DNA of 45,494 bases, taken from positions 1 to 45,494 of the forward strand of contig SLOL01000125.1 of assembly GCA_007132495.1 (NCBI GenBank), written 5' to 3'. The number at the start of each line of letters is the position of its first letter. Position 1 is the stretch's first letter. The notes under the pieces were generated by a model. That model saw only the letters and a list, made by a program, of their open reading frames with translations. It ran no database searches and had not been told where the DNA came from. A program made the position numbers and the translations under genes. The stretch comes from Balneolales bacterium (lineage in GTDB: Bacteria > Bacteroidota > Rhodothermia > Balneolales > Natronogracilivirgulaceae). Below are positions 17,075 to 26,007 of this stretch, one piece after another.

Positions 17075-18574
17075 ATGATCTTGTTGATTCTGAAAAGAAC
17101 GTTGCTGGTGTTGCTTATCCTGTTGGTGATTGCTACAGGAATCATTGTATACAGAACCCTGCAACTCAGTCATGATATTCCTGATGTGGAGCCGGTCACC
17201 TATGCCGACATCAATATTGACCGGGCCGTTGAGCGGCTCTCTGAGGGTCTGCAGTTCCGAACGGTATCCACCCAGGAGCTTTCGTTTCTCTATCGGCCTG
17301 AATTCGATGATTTTATAGATTTTGTGAACGAGTCCTATCCCGGCATTCATGAAACGATGAGCATGGAACGGGTTAATAATTTTACCCTGCTCTACCGTTG
17401 GGAGGGCGCCGATCCCGAACTGCCGGCCGCCATGTTTCAGGGGCACTATGATGTCGTGCCCGTGGAACCGGGGACCGAAGAGGACTGGACCTATCCGCCT
17501 TACAGCGGTACTATTGCTGAAGGCTTTGTCTGGGGACGCGGCGCAATCGACGACAAAAGTGGAATATTCTCCTACCTGGAAGCTTTTGAATACCTCATCG
17601 AAAAAGGGTACCGGCCTGAACGCACCATCTACCTGGCACTCAATCATGACGAAGAAATCGGTGGACGGCAGGGTGCCCGGCAGGTGGCCAACCTGCTGCT
17701 GGAGCGCGATGTGGATATCGCATTTCTGACCGATGAAGGCATGCCGGTAGCCGAGGAGATCCTGGAAGGACTTGAACATCCGATAGCCATGATCGGAGTG
17801 GCCGAAAAAGGGTATGTAAGTGTTGAACTGACCAACCATCAGGAGGGCGGACATTCCTCCATGCCGCCTCGTGAAACAACGATCGGTACCCTCAGCATGG
17901 CGATCAACAATCTCAAGCAAAACCCCATGGACGGACGGTTTGCCGGCCTGCTGAGGGAGACGTTCGAACCGCTGGCTCCTGACCTGCCATTTGTCTACCG
18001 TATGGCGCTGTCCAATCTCTGGGTGTTCGGAGGCATTATAGAAGAGCGGCTTGGATACGTTCCGCACACCAATGCCGCACTGCGTACGACGACGGCCCCG
18101 ACCATGTTCAATGCCGGCATCAAGGAAAATGTGCTTCCCCAGACCGCACAGGCCATTGTCAACTTCCGTATCCACCCCAACGACAGCGTCGAGGAGGTTG
18201 TCGGATATGTCCGGGAAACCATTCAGGATGAGACGATCAGTATACGAGTGCTGGAAGGGGCCAGGGAGCCTTCTCCCATATCCTCATCCACATCGGAACC
18301 CTATTTGTCCATGAAGCACACCCTTCATGAGATATTTCCCGGTGTGCCGGTGGCGCCCTCCATGTTCCTGGCGGCAACAGATGCCCGCCATTTTCTTGAA
18401 GTCACCGACAACCTGTTGCGATTTCGCCCCATTCGCGCCAATCCCGATGACCGCGGGCGCATCCACGGTACCGACGAACGCATCGGAATTGATAATTTCA
18501 GGGAGATGATCGCTTTTTACATTCGTCTGATAGAGAATACAACCGGTAATCCCGGCTTTGTTACAGGCGAATGA
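17075..18574 (+). CDS. M20-family metallopeptidase (PM20D1/carboxypeptidase S-like)
   Basis: This is a 499-residue protein with an N-terminal membrane anchor or uncleaved signal (residues 1-25, LLILKRTLLVLLILLVIATG), so the enzyme faces the periplasm. Metal-binding positions of the di-zinc M20 family are visible: GHYDVVP (His near 124), GAIDDK (Asp near 159), HDEEIGG (Glu-Glu near 194), FLTDEG (Asp near 221) and the C-terminal HGTDERI (His near 464). The dimerisation domain lies between. Length, membrane anchor and motif wording match the PM20D1/CPS1 group, which hydrolyses (or in animals also forms) N-acyl amino acids, or removes C-terminal residues from small peptides. The physiological substrate is unknown. 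It may be co-transcribed with ftsH. Confidence 0.85.
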   Translation: MILLILKRTLLVLLILLVIATGIIVYRTLQLSHDIPDVEPVTYADINIDRAVERLSEGLQFRTVSTQELSFLYRPEFDDFIDFVNESYPGIHETMSMERVNNFTLLYRWEGADPELPAAMFQGHYDVVPVEPGTEEDWTYPPYSGTIAEGFVWGRGAIDDKSGIFSYLEAFEYLIEKGYRPERTIYLALNHDEEIGGRQGARQVANLLLERDVDIAFLTDEGMPVAEEILEGLEHPIAMIGVAEKGYVSVELTNHQEGGHSSMPPRETTIGTLSMAINNLKQNPMDGRFAGLLRETFEPLAPDLPFVYRMALSNLWVFGGIIEERLGYVPHTNAALRTTTAPTMFNAGIKENVLPQTAQAIVNFRIHPNDSVEEVVGYVRETIQDETISIRVLEGAREPSPISSSTSEPYLSMKHTLHEIFPGVPVAPSMFLAATDARHFLEVTDNLLRFRPIRANPDDRGRIHGTDERIGIDNFREMIAFYIRLIENTTGNPGFVTGE

Positions 18575-18593
18575 AGGCTGCTTGTGTCCGGTG

Positions 18594-18749
18594 TCAAAAC
18601 CGGGTAATCAGCCAAAGAATAATCAAAATGACAAACAGCCAGGCCATGACGGTTGTCCCTTTTTGATCGGGTGGAAACTCATACCCGCAATAGGGGCAGA
18701 TCTCCTCTCCGGATGCAACTTCCAGGGCGCAGGAGGGACACTCTTTCAT
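18594..18749 (-). CDS. 51-residue zinc-ribbon membrane protein
   Basis: On the minus strand an ATG at 18749 opens a 51-codon frame ending in TGA. Residues 1-25 hold two CxxC knuckles, CPSC and CPYCGYEF, forming a compact zinc ribbon. A Gly-Thr-Thr linker leads to one hydrophobic helix (WLFVILIILWLI) and a short TRF end. Zinc-ribbon/one-helix proteins of this size are common, mostly uncharacterised, in Bacteroidota-like genomes. It is convergent with the M20 peptidase (19 bp between stops) and divergent from lplA. Clear motifs in so short a frame make a real gene likely; function unknown. Confidence 0.8.
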   Translation of the reverse strand: MKECPSCALEVASGEEICPYCGYEFPPDQKGTTVMAWLFVILIILWLITRF

Positions 18750-18906
18750 TTTTTCACGGGATCCGAACATATATTCAAGATAATGATCCGCTACCGAATG
18801 TAAAAATGCCGCTGTATGTAAAAATACTGCTCTCTGTTCCGTTATCCGGGAAAATCATGCAGAGCGATTTAGGGAGCTCATCCTTGATTTTTTTATCTTT
18901 CCATTC

Positions 18907-19914
18907 ATGATTTCCTATCTGTATGTCAACAACGGCGAAACGATCGATCCGGCAGCCAATCTGGCCCTGGAAGAGTATGCACTTCGGCAACTGAGCCCGG
19001 AAAATGACTATCTGATCCTCTACCGTAATGCCCCCTCGGTTATCGTCGGACGAAACCAGAACGTGCTGGAAGAGGTTAATGATGCCTATGTGCGTAAAAA
19101 GGGAATTCCGGTATTTCGCCGTATTTCCGGCGGCGGGACCGTCTATCACGAACCGGGCAACCTCAATTTCAGCTTCATCACCCGCTACGAACCCTCACGG
19201 TTGCACAATTACCGGTTTTTCAACGAACCGGTGGTGCAAATCCTCCGGTCTCTTGGCGTGCCCGCCGAAATGAATGACCGGAATGACATTCTTGCCGATG
19301 GTCGGAAAATTTCGGGCAATGCCCAGTTTTCCTCAAAAGGTCGGATGATCAGTCATGGAACGCTGCTGTTTGACGCCGATCTGGAGGAACTGGACCGTGT
19401 GCTTGAAGTCCGGATGAAAAATATCAGCTCACGAAGCCAGAAGTCGGTGCGCAGCCACGTCGCCAACATTTCGGAATTTCTCGAACGTCCGATGAATATC
19501 CGGAAGTTTCATAACATCCTGCTGAAAGAGCTCCTGCAGTGCGAGCCGGAACAGAAATGTTATGAACTTGGAGAAGCGGACCGGCTAGCCATACAGAAAT
19601 TGCAAAACCGTCGTTACCGCACGTGGGAATGGAATGTCGCACGCTCACCCCGTTTTCAGATCCACCGCTCGAAAAGGCTGCAAAATGAAGAAATGAATCT
19701 GCACCTGGAGGTGGAGAAAGGGCGAATCCGGCATCTGGATATTCAGACAAAGACCGCTGATTATACCTCCCTTGTTGAAGCCCTGACCGGTGTCCGGTAT
19801 GATCCCGATGCAATCGCAGGGGCTCTCAATGAGGCCCGTACAACAGGGCTGCTTGATTACGCCACACAGCAGAATCTTTTATCAATGCTGTATGGAGAGG
19901 ATGAGAAGGGATGA
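18907..19914 (+). CDS. lplA: Lipoate-protein ligase A
   Basis: This is a 335-residue protein of the BPL/LplA fold. N-terminal NLALEEYAL is followed by PSVIVGRNQN, the lipoyl-binding RRISGGGTVYHEPGN (from about residue 71), and the catalytic-lysine segment ADGRKISGNAQFSSKGRMISHGTLL (Lys near 134). The C-terminal ~90 residues look like the accessory domain of full-length LplA. The enzyme adenylates free lipoate and attaches it to E2 and GcvH domains in the cytosol. The ATG is the first in frame. It converges with the next gene with only 3 bp between stop codons. Confidence 0.93.
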   Translation: MISYLYVNNGETIDPAANLALEEYALRQLSPENDYLILYRNAPSVIVGRNQNVLEEVNDAYVRKKGIPVFRRISGGGTVYHEPGNLNFSFITRYEPSRLHNYRFFNEPVVQILRSLGVPAEMNDRNDILADGRKISGNAQFSSKGRMISHGTLLFDADLEELDRVLEVRMKNISSRSQKSVRSHVANISEFLERPMNIRKFHNILLKELLQCEPEQKCYELGEADRLAIQKLQNRRYRTWEWNVARSPRFQIHRSKRLQNEEMNLHLEVEKGRIRHLDIQTKTADYTSLVEALTGVRYDPDAIAGALNEARTTGLLDYATQQNLLSMLYGEDEKG

Positions 19915-19917
19915 CCA

Positions 19918-21132
19918 TCACCGTACGTAAATCCAGGAGTCGGGATTGATTTCCGTGCGGATGCGGTCCAGTTCTTCACGGGCCTCTGCTTCATGATCAT
20001 GACCGCTGTAGGTAACCAGGTAGTAACTCAGGCCCCGGTCCCGGATCATTTCCGCCTGCCCGTAACCGGAAGCTTGCAGTTCACGCAATTGTGATTCAGC
20101 GTTTTCAGCGGACAGGTAAACACCGGCAACGAGGTAGTATCGAGTCCGATCTTCCCGGGGACGTTCTACCAGCTGTCCGGATAGCTGATCAAGCTCAGAC
20201 TGCAGCATCTGGAGCCGGTTCTGCAATCTTTCGATCTGGTTGTTCAGGGTCATCAGCTGATCGGCATGCACCACGGTCAATACATGGGAAAGGTCGTCCA
20301 GTGTGCGTTCGAACATCTGCACCCGGTCGTGTACGGTGTCCATGGTCGTGTTGGTCAAGTCAATACGGGTCTCCATTCTCTGTATGGACTGCTCATGGGA
20401 CCGTGCCAGCGGATCGATTCGATGATACCCCTGCTGCCAGTCGACATGACGCGCACTGCTGCTTCCCAGCTTGATGGAAATTCCGGCACTGGTGTTGATA
20501 AATGCATCTCCGTCGACCAGTAAACGGCTTGCCGGAGCTCCCGGCTGACGTTCGTATCCGTCCAGGAGATCACTGTTTGACAAGTTCAGTTCACCTTGAA
20601 TGAAGAAGTCCAACCGGCGATGTATCCGGAAGGTGATACCTCCGCCAAGCTGGTACAAAAGGGCGTGCCCGGAATAATCCTGGCCCGGAAATTGCGCCCT
20701 GCTGGCCCCCGTCTCCACATCACTCCTGATCAACGCCATGCCTGTTTGAGCATATGTCCCGACATATCTGGTAACGGAATTGTCTCCGGTGATCATGCGA
20801 AGGAGATTAACCCTGGCTCCGAGTCCGTAATGAATGTAACGATTTTTATAGGAGATATCGCCCAGGGCACCCGATTCACGGAATTCACCACCGCCAACGG
20901 CACCGTACAGGGAGAAAATCGGGTTTGCTGAGTACCGTATGTGTATTCCGGCATGTGGTGTAATGCTGGAGCCGTAGGTAAAATGTCCGAATGTTGTACC
21001 GCCTGAAAGGTTAACGGACCAGCTGGACGGCAGTTGAAGTTCGCTATAGAGGGCATCCGGTCCATTGTCTGCAAAGGACGTATTGACGGCAAACAGGGCT
21101 GCTAATGCTGCAAGCAGGACAATCTTTTTCAT
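19918..21132 (-). CDS. Outer-membrane beta-barrel protein with coiled coil and C-terminal SPOR domain
   Basis: This is a 404-residue protein with a signal peptide (MKKIVLLAALAALFAVNTSFA). The ATG at 21132 sits 5 nt after AAGGAG; an in-frame GTG lies two codons earlier. Residues about 30-195 show alternating aromatic strands (WSVNLSGGTTFG, GIHIRYS, FSLYGAVGGGEF, GLGARVNLL, YQLGGGITFRIH, DFFIQGELNL) like an 8-stranded OmpA/OmpW-type barrel. Residues about 225-320 form a heptad-rich coiled coil (VVHADQLMTLNNQIERLQNR). The last ~75 residues match a SPOR domain (YYLVAGVYLSAENAESQLRE ... YYLVTYSGHD), which binds denuded peptidoglycan. The architecture would link outer membrane and septal wall. The exact role is unknown. 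Confidence 0.8.
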   Translation of the reverse strand: MKKIVLLAALAALFAVNTSFADNGPDALYSELQLPSSWSVNLSGGTTFGHFTYGSSITPHAGIHIRYSANPIFSLYGAVGGGEFRESGALGDISYKNRYIHYGLGARVNLLRMITGDNSVTRYVGTYAQTGMALIRSDVETGASRAQFPGQDYSGHALLYQLGGGITFRIHRRLDFFIQGELNLSNSDLLDGYERQPGAPASRLLVDGDAFINTSAGISIKLGSSSARHVDWQQGYHRIDPLARSHEQSIQRMETRIDLTNTTMDTVHDRVQMFERTLDDLSHVLTVVHADQLMTLNNQIERLQNRLQMLQSELDQLSGQLVERPREDRTRYYLVAGVYLSAENAESQLRELQASGYGQAEMIRDRGLSYYLVTYSGHDHEAEAREELDRIRTEINPDSWIYVR

Positions 21133-21309
21133 GGTCACTCCTTTTTGAAGGTTGGTATTGCGTTCGCTACCGATACCGGGTTATAGCTTTTCATGTTGCC
21201 ACATCCTGTGATATGCACGCCACCTGTTACAGCATGAAATATACCCTTAACATTTTACTTATTACTGAAAATGGCAATAAAAAAAGGAAAAAAACAGTCC
21301 GGACAAGGT

Positions 21310-23943
21310 TTAGTCACCATGGGTCTGCTGCCACCATTCCGGTTCTTCTTTCAGCCATTTGTCAAACCACGACAGAATCGCCTCTTTCCAGTGAATGTTT
21401 TTTTTGTAATCCAGTATATGATGATCCTGCTCTTCAACGGCAACAAAGGCCACATCCCTTCCAAGAAGCTTGAGTGCCGTGAACATCTGGAGACTTTCGC
21501 CCGGTGGTACATTGGTGTCTTGCATGCCGGTGATCAGCAGCAACGGGGTGTGTATGTCTTCAGCGTTGAAAATCGGACTTTGGTCCACGTAAATGTCCCG
21601 GCGGTTCCAGGGGAAACTGTGGGCTGTGGCAACACCGCTGTACTGATACCCCCAGAATCCTTCGCCCCAGTAACTGGTAAGATTGCTGATGCCGGCATGT
21701 GACACCGCCGTAGCAAAAAGATCGGTCCGGGTCAGCAGATACATGGTCATGAACCCGCCGTATGATGCGCCGATCGCACCGACTTTTTCCCGGTTGGCGT
21801 ACGGATGATTTTCCAGAAAGGCTTCGGTTCCGGTTATGATTTCGTTGCCGGCGATTTCGCCCCAGTCGTTAACATGACGGGCCGAAAACTCCTGACCGAA
21901 ACCGGTGGCTCCGCTCGGCTGTAGCACATAGACCAGATACCCTTTTGCAGCGTATAGCTCCTTGGGATAACGACCCCCGAAAGCGCGTGAAGTGGGGACG
22001 GTACCGCCGTAGTAATAGACGATTACCGGGTACTCCTGATCTTCGTCGAAATCGGGCGGATAGTAAACGTGTCCGTCGATCTCTTCCCCGAACGTATTGG
22101 TAAATGCCCACGGCTTTATATCGCCGAACCGGACCGTGCGGTAAAAATCAGCTCCCGGATCATAAAGTACACGCGCTTCAGGATTGTCCCGGTTGAAGTC
22201 GATGGTCCACACTTTCGGTGGATCGGAAGCCCCCGAACCGGTGAAAACGCCGACCGGGGTGTCTTGTGCAAGCTCAAGTACACCGGCTACATCGGGAGCG
22301 GTTTCGTATTTACGGAACTCCTTTCGACGGGTATCGTAGCGGTAGAGTTTTTGAAATGCTTTCTCGGTTACTGTAAAATATATATAGCGACCTGTGTTAT
22401 CCCAGCGCGCCGCAGAGATCGCCGGATCAAAATCACGTGTTACGGGCTCAATTTCACGGTTTTCACGGTGAAAGATATAGGCCTGGGTGTCATAGTCATT
22501 GGCAGTCAATGTATCGGGGATATTTACTCCGATATCACCAAAAGTATTAGGACCGCCGGTGATCAGTATGCGATCGCCGGAAGGAGAATAGTGTGCCGCG
22601 CCTCCGAACGGCACCGTAAAGAGCGAATCGGTATCCATGGTATTCAGATCCAGTGTCACATATTCGGTTTTGCCGTAAGGCCGCTCATCATACACCTCAT
22701 GCGACCGGAGGAAAAGGATTTCGCTGCCATCAGGGTGGATGCTGCCCAGCGCAGTTGACAACAGACCCGCCGTAAGCCGCCGCGTGGTCCCCTCCGGTAC
22801 ATTAAGCTGATATAAAAAGGATCGGGTGTGATAGCCGGGACGACGGTCCTGGAGTCCGTGATATCGCATGACGCCGTCCTCGCCCGGTTCATGGCTCTCC
22901 GAGACACTGTAGATCACAAACCGCCCGTTCGGAGACCACAGGTATCCGGCAAAATCTTCAACCTTCTTCAAAAGACGGGATTGTTCTCCGGTATCCAGGT
23001 CCACCAGCCACAGGTCGGTTCCGTTGCCATTGTTGACCGTATAGCTGAACCGGCGTCCTTCCGGGACCCACTGCATGCCGGTAATCGTCATACCGCCCGC
23101 ATAAGAGCGGAACAACTCGCCGTCGGCAATACTGCGGATATCGATCCGGGTTTCCGGAGTGCCGTCAGGAGGGAGATCCCGGCGGACGTGGACTGCCGCA
23201 AGTTCGCCATCCGGACTCACCGAAACGCCGGACGGACGGGGAGCATGAGAGAGGTCACGCTGCTTGAGTTTTCGCTCGGGTTCCAATCCTGTTGTTGCCG
23301 AAGCGGTGTGTTCTCCGGTATCCAGTGATGCTTTCAGTGTCCAATCGGCAGGCGTTTCTCCATTTTCGTTTTCGATATCAACCGGTGACGGTCTTACCAT
23401 CTTGACCAGCAGGAGATGCGTTCCCTGCTGTAACGAAACCGCTTGCTCCACCGAACCCGGTTTCGAACCGGCTCCCGGCTCTGTTGAGGTTTTGGTCACA
23501 AGTTCTTCACCGTTCAGGAATACCCGCAGTAGCCAGGGGCTTTCCATTTCGAAAGTGGCGGACAGCCAGCGGTCGGTGGTCACATAGGCAGCGACCCATC
23601 CTGTCTGATGGAGGTCATCGGCAGAAACCGGCAGGGTCAATTCACCCTGGTCAGCCATCGCGCGGTGCCATTCGTTGACACTTCCGGCAGACCAGTTCAT
23701 CGATTTACCCTCTTCGGGCATCCAGTCGCCATATTCGGCTTTATTATCGAGTAATAACTCCTCCACCGACCAGGGAGTGCCGTCGATACCGGCTATATCG
23801 TAATAGACCGGATGGTGATAACCGACCGGCCCCAGCTGCAGCCATTCGTCGATGACCAATTTGCCGTTATCTTCGCCCGTTACCGGAAGTGCAAAGGTGA
23901 TGAACAACAGGAGTGCAAACAAAGGTAAAGCTATGGACTTCAT
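21310..23943 (-). CDS. Secreted S9 prolyl-oligopeptidase-family peptidase
   Basis: This is an 877-residue protein with a signal peptide (MKSIALPLFALLLFITFALPVTG). Residues about 25-220 form an extra N-terminal region that includes a lectin-like stretch (WLSATFEMESPWLLRVFLNGEEL). A WD40/TolB-type beta-propeller follows (repeats such as VSVSPDGELAAV, LWSPNGRFVIYS, IHPDGSEILF, HYSPSGDRILI), then a C-terminal alpha/beta hydrolase with nucleophile GASYGGFM (Ser near 727), GMQDTNVPPGES (acid) and EEQDHHILDY (His). Such dipeptidyl/acylaminoacyl peptidases cleave short peptides in the periplasm. It lies upstream of the SPOR protein on the same strand with a 177-bp gap. Substrate specificity is not readable. 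Confidence 0.9.
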   Translation of the reverse strand: MKSIALPLFALLLFITFALPVTGEDNGKLVIDEWLQLGPVGYHHPVYYDIAGIDGTPWSVEELLLDNKAEYGDWMPEEGKSMNWSAGSVNEWHRAMADQGELTLPVSADDLHQTGWVAAYVTTDRWLSATFEMESPWLLRVFLNGEELVTKTSTEPGAGSKPGSVEQAVSLQQGTHLLLVKMVRPSPVDIENENGETPADWTLKASLDTGEHTASATTGLEPERKLKQRDLSHAPRPSGVSVSPDGELAAVHVRRDLPPDGTPETRIDIRSIADGELFRSYAGGMTITGMQWVPEGRRFSYTVNNGNGTDLWLVDLDTGEQSRLLKKVEDFAGYLWSPNGRFVIYSVSESHEPGEDGVMRYHGLQDRRPGYHTRSFLYQLNVPEGTTRRLTAGLLSTALGSIHPDGSEILFLRSHEVYDERPYGKTEYVTLDLNTMDTDSLFTVPFGGAAHYSPSGDRILITGGPNTFGDIGVNIPDTLTANDYDTQAYIFHRENREIEPVTRDFDPAISAARWDNTGRYIYFTVTEKAFQKLYRYDTRRKEFRKYETAPDVAGVLELAQDTPVGVFTGSGASDPPKVWTIDFNRDNPEARVLYDPGADFYRTVRFGDIKPWAFTNTFGEEIDGHVYYPPDFDEDQEYPVIVYYYGGTVPTSRAFGGRYPKELYAAKGYLVYVLQPSGATGFGQEFSARHVNDWGEIAGNEIITGTEAFLENHPYANREKVGAIGASYGGFMTMYLLTRTDLFATAVSHAGISNLTSYWGEGFWGYQYSGVATAHSFPWNRRDIYVDQSPIFNAEDIHTPLLLITGMQDTNVPPGESLQMFTALKLLGRDVAFVAVEEQDHHILDYKKNIHWKEAILSWFDKWLKEEPEWWQQTHGD

Positions 23944-24068
23944 AATGTAATAACTGATTGATTAAGAATTATTATACGTAGTAACAGCTCATAAGCGAAC
24001 AGTGAGAGATTCGCTTGATGGATATATTTGTTCGTGATGTTGCATGAAAAAAAATGGAGCATGAGTGT

Positions 24069-24782
24069 TCAGGGGATGGATTGCTGAATTTCCTGAAGCT
24101 TGGAGAGGGCACGGGACCGCAGGTTCTGAAACTCATTCTGAGAAAGGACACCACTGGTAAACTGAAGGTGCAGCCAAATCAGGTAGGTGGCCATTACATC
24201 TTCATAACAATAGTGTTCGATCCGGTCGAGTTTGCCGTCGCGATACATGGAAAGGACCTCATCGCCTTCCCCTGTCATCTTGACCGGGATGCCGATCAGC
24301 GCTCCGATATGTTTCAGTCTGGGGTAACTGCTGGCCCCGAAATTGCTGAATTCGTCCATCAGATCCAGATTGTGTTTGCTGAAACGGTATCTGATCTCAT
24401 GGTTGTTGAGGCGCGAGGGCAGTTGAAGGCCATGTTTCATGGCCCGGTAGGTGACAAGAGGCAGGTCAAAACCCTTGCCGTTGTGGTGAATCACGCCAAA
24501 ATCTTTAAAGGTACGCAGGGTATCAATCAGGGTTTCCAGTCCCTCACGTTCATTGGTACCGCTCCAGGCCACCTTTTGGCGGGGTTCGCCGGAGGTCGTC
24601 ACCCACAACCCGACCCAGGAGACCATCTGGTGGTACATCGGGGGCAGAAAACCGGATTTGCCCCGTCCAAATTCTTCAGCGGCAATTTCCAGCATCGGCT
24701 CATCCTCTTCCGGCGGATTCTCAAGAAGCGTTCTCAAAAAGGCGATATCCGGAATGGATTCAATATCAAATACAAAAAACAT
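24069..24782 (-). CDS. PolB-like 3'-5' exonuclease
   Basis: This is a 237-residue stand-alone exonuclease of the DnaQ fold, in the group described as related to the exonuclease domain of PolB. Exo I is FVFDIES (Asp-Glu, residues 6-8), Exo II is IHHNGKGFDLP (Asp near 107), and Exo III is HYCYEDVMATYL (Asp of the ExoIII YxxxD pattern near 193). The expected substrates are DNA 3' ends; the biological role of the group is poorly defined. It starts 43 bp after the asparaginase stop on the same strand and is probably co-transcribed with it. Length matches the family and no polymerase domain is attached. Confidence 0.85.
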   Translation of the reverse strand: MFFVFDIESIPDIAFLRTLLENPPEEDEPMLEIAAEEFGRGKSGFLPPMYHQMVSWVGLWVTTSGEPRQKVAWSGTNEREGLETLIDTLRTFKDFGVIHHNGKGFDLPLVTYRAMKHGLQLPSRLNNHEIRYRFSKHNLDLMDEFSNFGASSYPRLKHIGALIGIPVKMTGEGDEVLSMYRDGKLDRIEHYCYEDVMATYLIWLHLQFTSGVLSQNEFQNLRSRALSKLQEIQQSIP

Positions 24783-24825
24783 GGACGTCGGTGTTTTGTG
24801 TTATGGATGGCTGTTATTTAAACTC

Positions 24826-25830
24826 TTATACCGTTCGCTCCCCGGCAATATTTTCACGAAAACGTTCTTTGATCGTGGGAGTATCATCGTAGTAAGCCAA
24901 AAGATACATTAATTTGGTGACGCATGCTTCGGTGGTCATGTCACCTCCGGATATCGCACCGAGCTCTTTTGCCTGACGCCCGCCTTCGTATTTATCGAGG
25001 TCCACTTCATCATAGAGGGCTTGAGAAGTGATCACTACAATACCACCCGCATTCAGATAGGTATTCAGGGCGGGCAGCAGGCTATGGGAAGACCCCGCCG
25101 GAATATTGCCGCTGCCATAGGCTTCAATGACCAGGGCGCGGCAGGTATCGGGTCCGGAGGGCACCTGAAGAGAGCAGTCCATGCCCGGAAACAGTTTCAC
25201 AAGTTGAATGTTCGGATCAAAGCGGGATAAAACGCCAAAGGGTCCCGAACGGGGACGATAACGGGATCGTATGGTCAATTCCAAACCGAATTCGGCAAGT
25301 ACCGGATAATTGGGTGAAGCAAAAGCGTCAAAATCACCGATACTGATCTTGGTCGCGCGGTTACCACGATAAACCCGGTCATTGAAGCAGATACTTACTT
25401 CCGGCAGGTTAAGGGTGGCCAGTTCCACAGAATTGATCAGATTGCGCCGCGCATCGGTCCGGCGGTTACTCAGCGGCACCTGGCTCCCGGTGAAAACCAC
25501 CGGCTTGTCAAGATTCGAAAAACAGAACGAGAGAGCCGATGTGGTGTACGCCATGGTATCGGTGCCGTGAAGGATTACAAAGCCGTCGTATGATTCATAT
25601 TGCTCCGCAATAGCTTCGGCAAGTTGCTGCCAGCGTGCCGGCACCATATCGGAACTGTCTTCCAAAAAAAGAGATTGTGATTCCACATCTGCGATATCGC
25701 GCAGCCCGGGTATCTGTTCATTAAAAAAATCAAGATTAAAGCTGGAGCGGTTCGATTTGGCAATATCTTTATTATCATGCATTTGCATGGTGATGGTACC
25801 ACCGGTATGGAGTATTCGAATTTTCTTCAT
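24826..25830 (-). CDS. ansA: L-asparaginase, type I (cytosolic)
   Basis: This is a 334-residue protein without a signal peptide, so the cytosolic AnsA type. The two catalytic-threonine motifs are present: HTGGTITMQ (residues 8-16) and VILHGTDTMAYT (near 85-95), as are the substrate-binding GSQVP and RGNRATKIS segments. The C-terminal domain contains VVITSQALYDEVDLDKYEGG. It hydrolyses asparagine to aspartate and ammonia. It heads a minus-strand pair with the exonuclease gene, with a 177-bp divergent region separating it from the EF-G-like gene. Confidence 0.93.
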   Translation of the reverse strand: MKKIRILHTGGTITMQMHDNKDIAKSNRSSFNLDFFNEQIPGLRDIADVESQSLFLEDSSDMVPARWQQLAEAIAEQYESYDGFVILHGTDTMAYTTSALSFCFSNLDKPVVFTGSQVPLSNRRTDARRNLINSVELATLNLPEVSICFNDRVYRGNRATKISIGDFDAFASPNYPVLAEFGLELTIRSRYRPRSGPFGVLSRFDPNIQLVKLFPGMDCSLQVPSGPDTCRALVIEAYGSGNIPAGSSHSLLPALNTYLNAGGIVVITSQALYDEVDLDKYEGGRQAKELGAISGGDMTTEACVTKLMYLLAYYDDTPTIKERFRENIAGERTV

Positions 25831-25964
25831 TGCAATTGATTACGTCCTGTTATTGCCAAAAGGTTTCCAAAAAGTTACTTTGCTATTTATCAGTCTCACA
25901 AAATAGTTTAAAATCATTAACCCCTTTAACCAAATAGTAACTCGAAAATATTTATAATTCCGGT

Positions 25965-25998
25965 AAAAGGAGGAATACAAGCCTATAATCCCAAGGAG
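25965..25998 (+). promoter_or_regulatory. Two strong Shine-Dalgarno-like sites before the EF-G-like gene
   Basis: AAAAGGAGG at 25965-25973 and AAGGAG at 25993-25998 lie 34 and 9 nt before the ATG at 26008. Only the second has correct spacing. The first has no start codon at a usual distance, so it may be a ribosome standby site or part of a leader. Strong sites are otherwise rare in this window. Confidence 0.5.
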
Positions 25999-26007
25999 TA
26001 ATCGATC

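Noticed and set aside
16970-18175. 401-codon open frame antisense to ftsH 3' end and the M20 peptidase
   Set aside because: Overlaps two well-supported genes and shows no motifs; His/Gln-rich antisense shadow.
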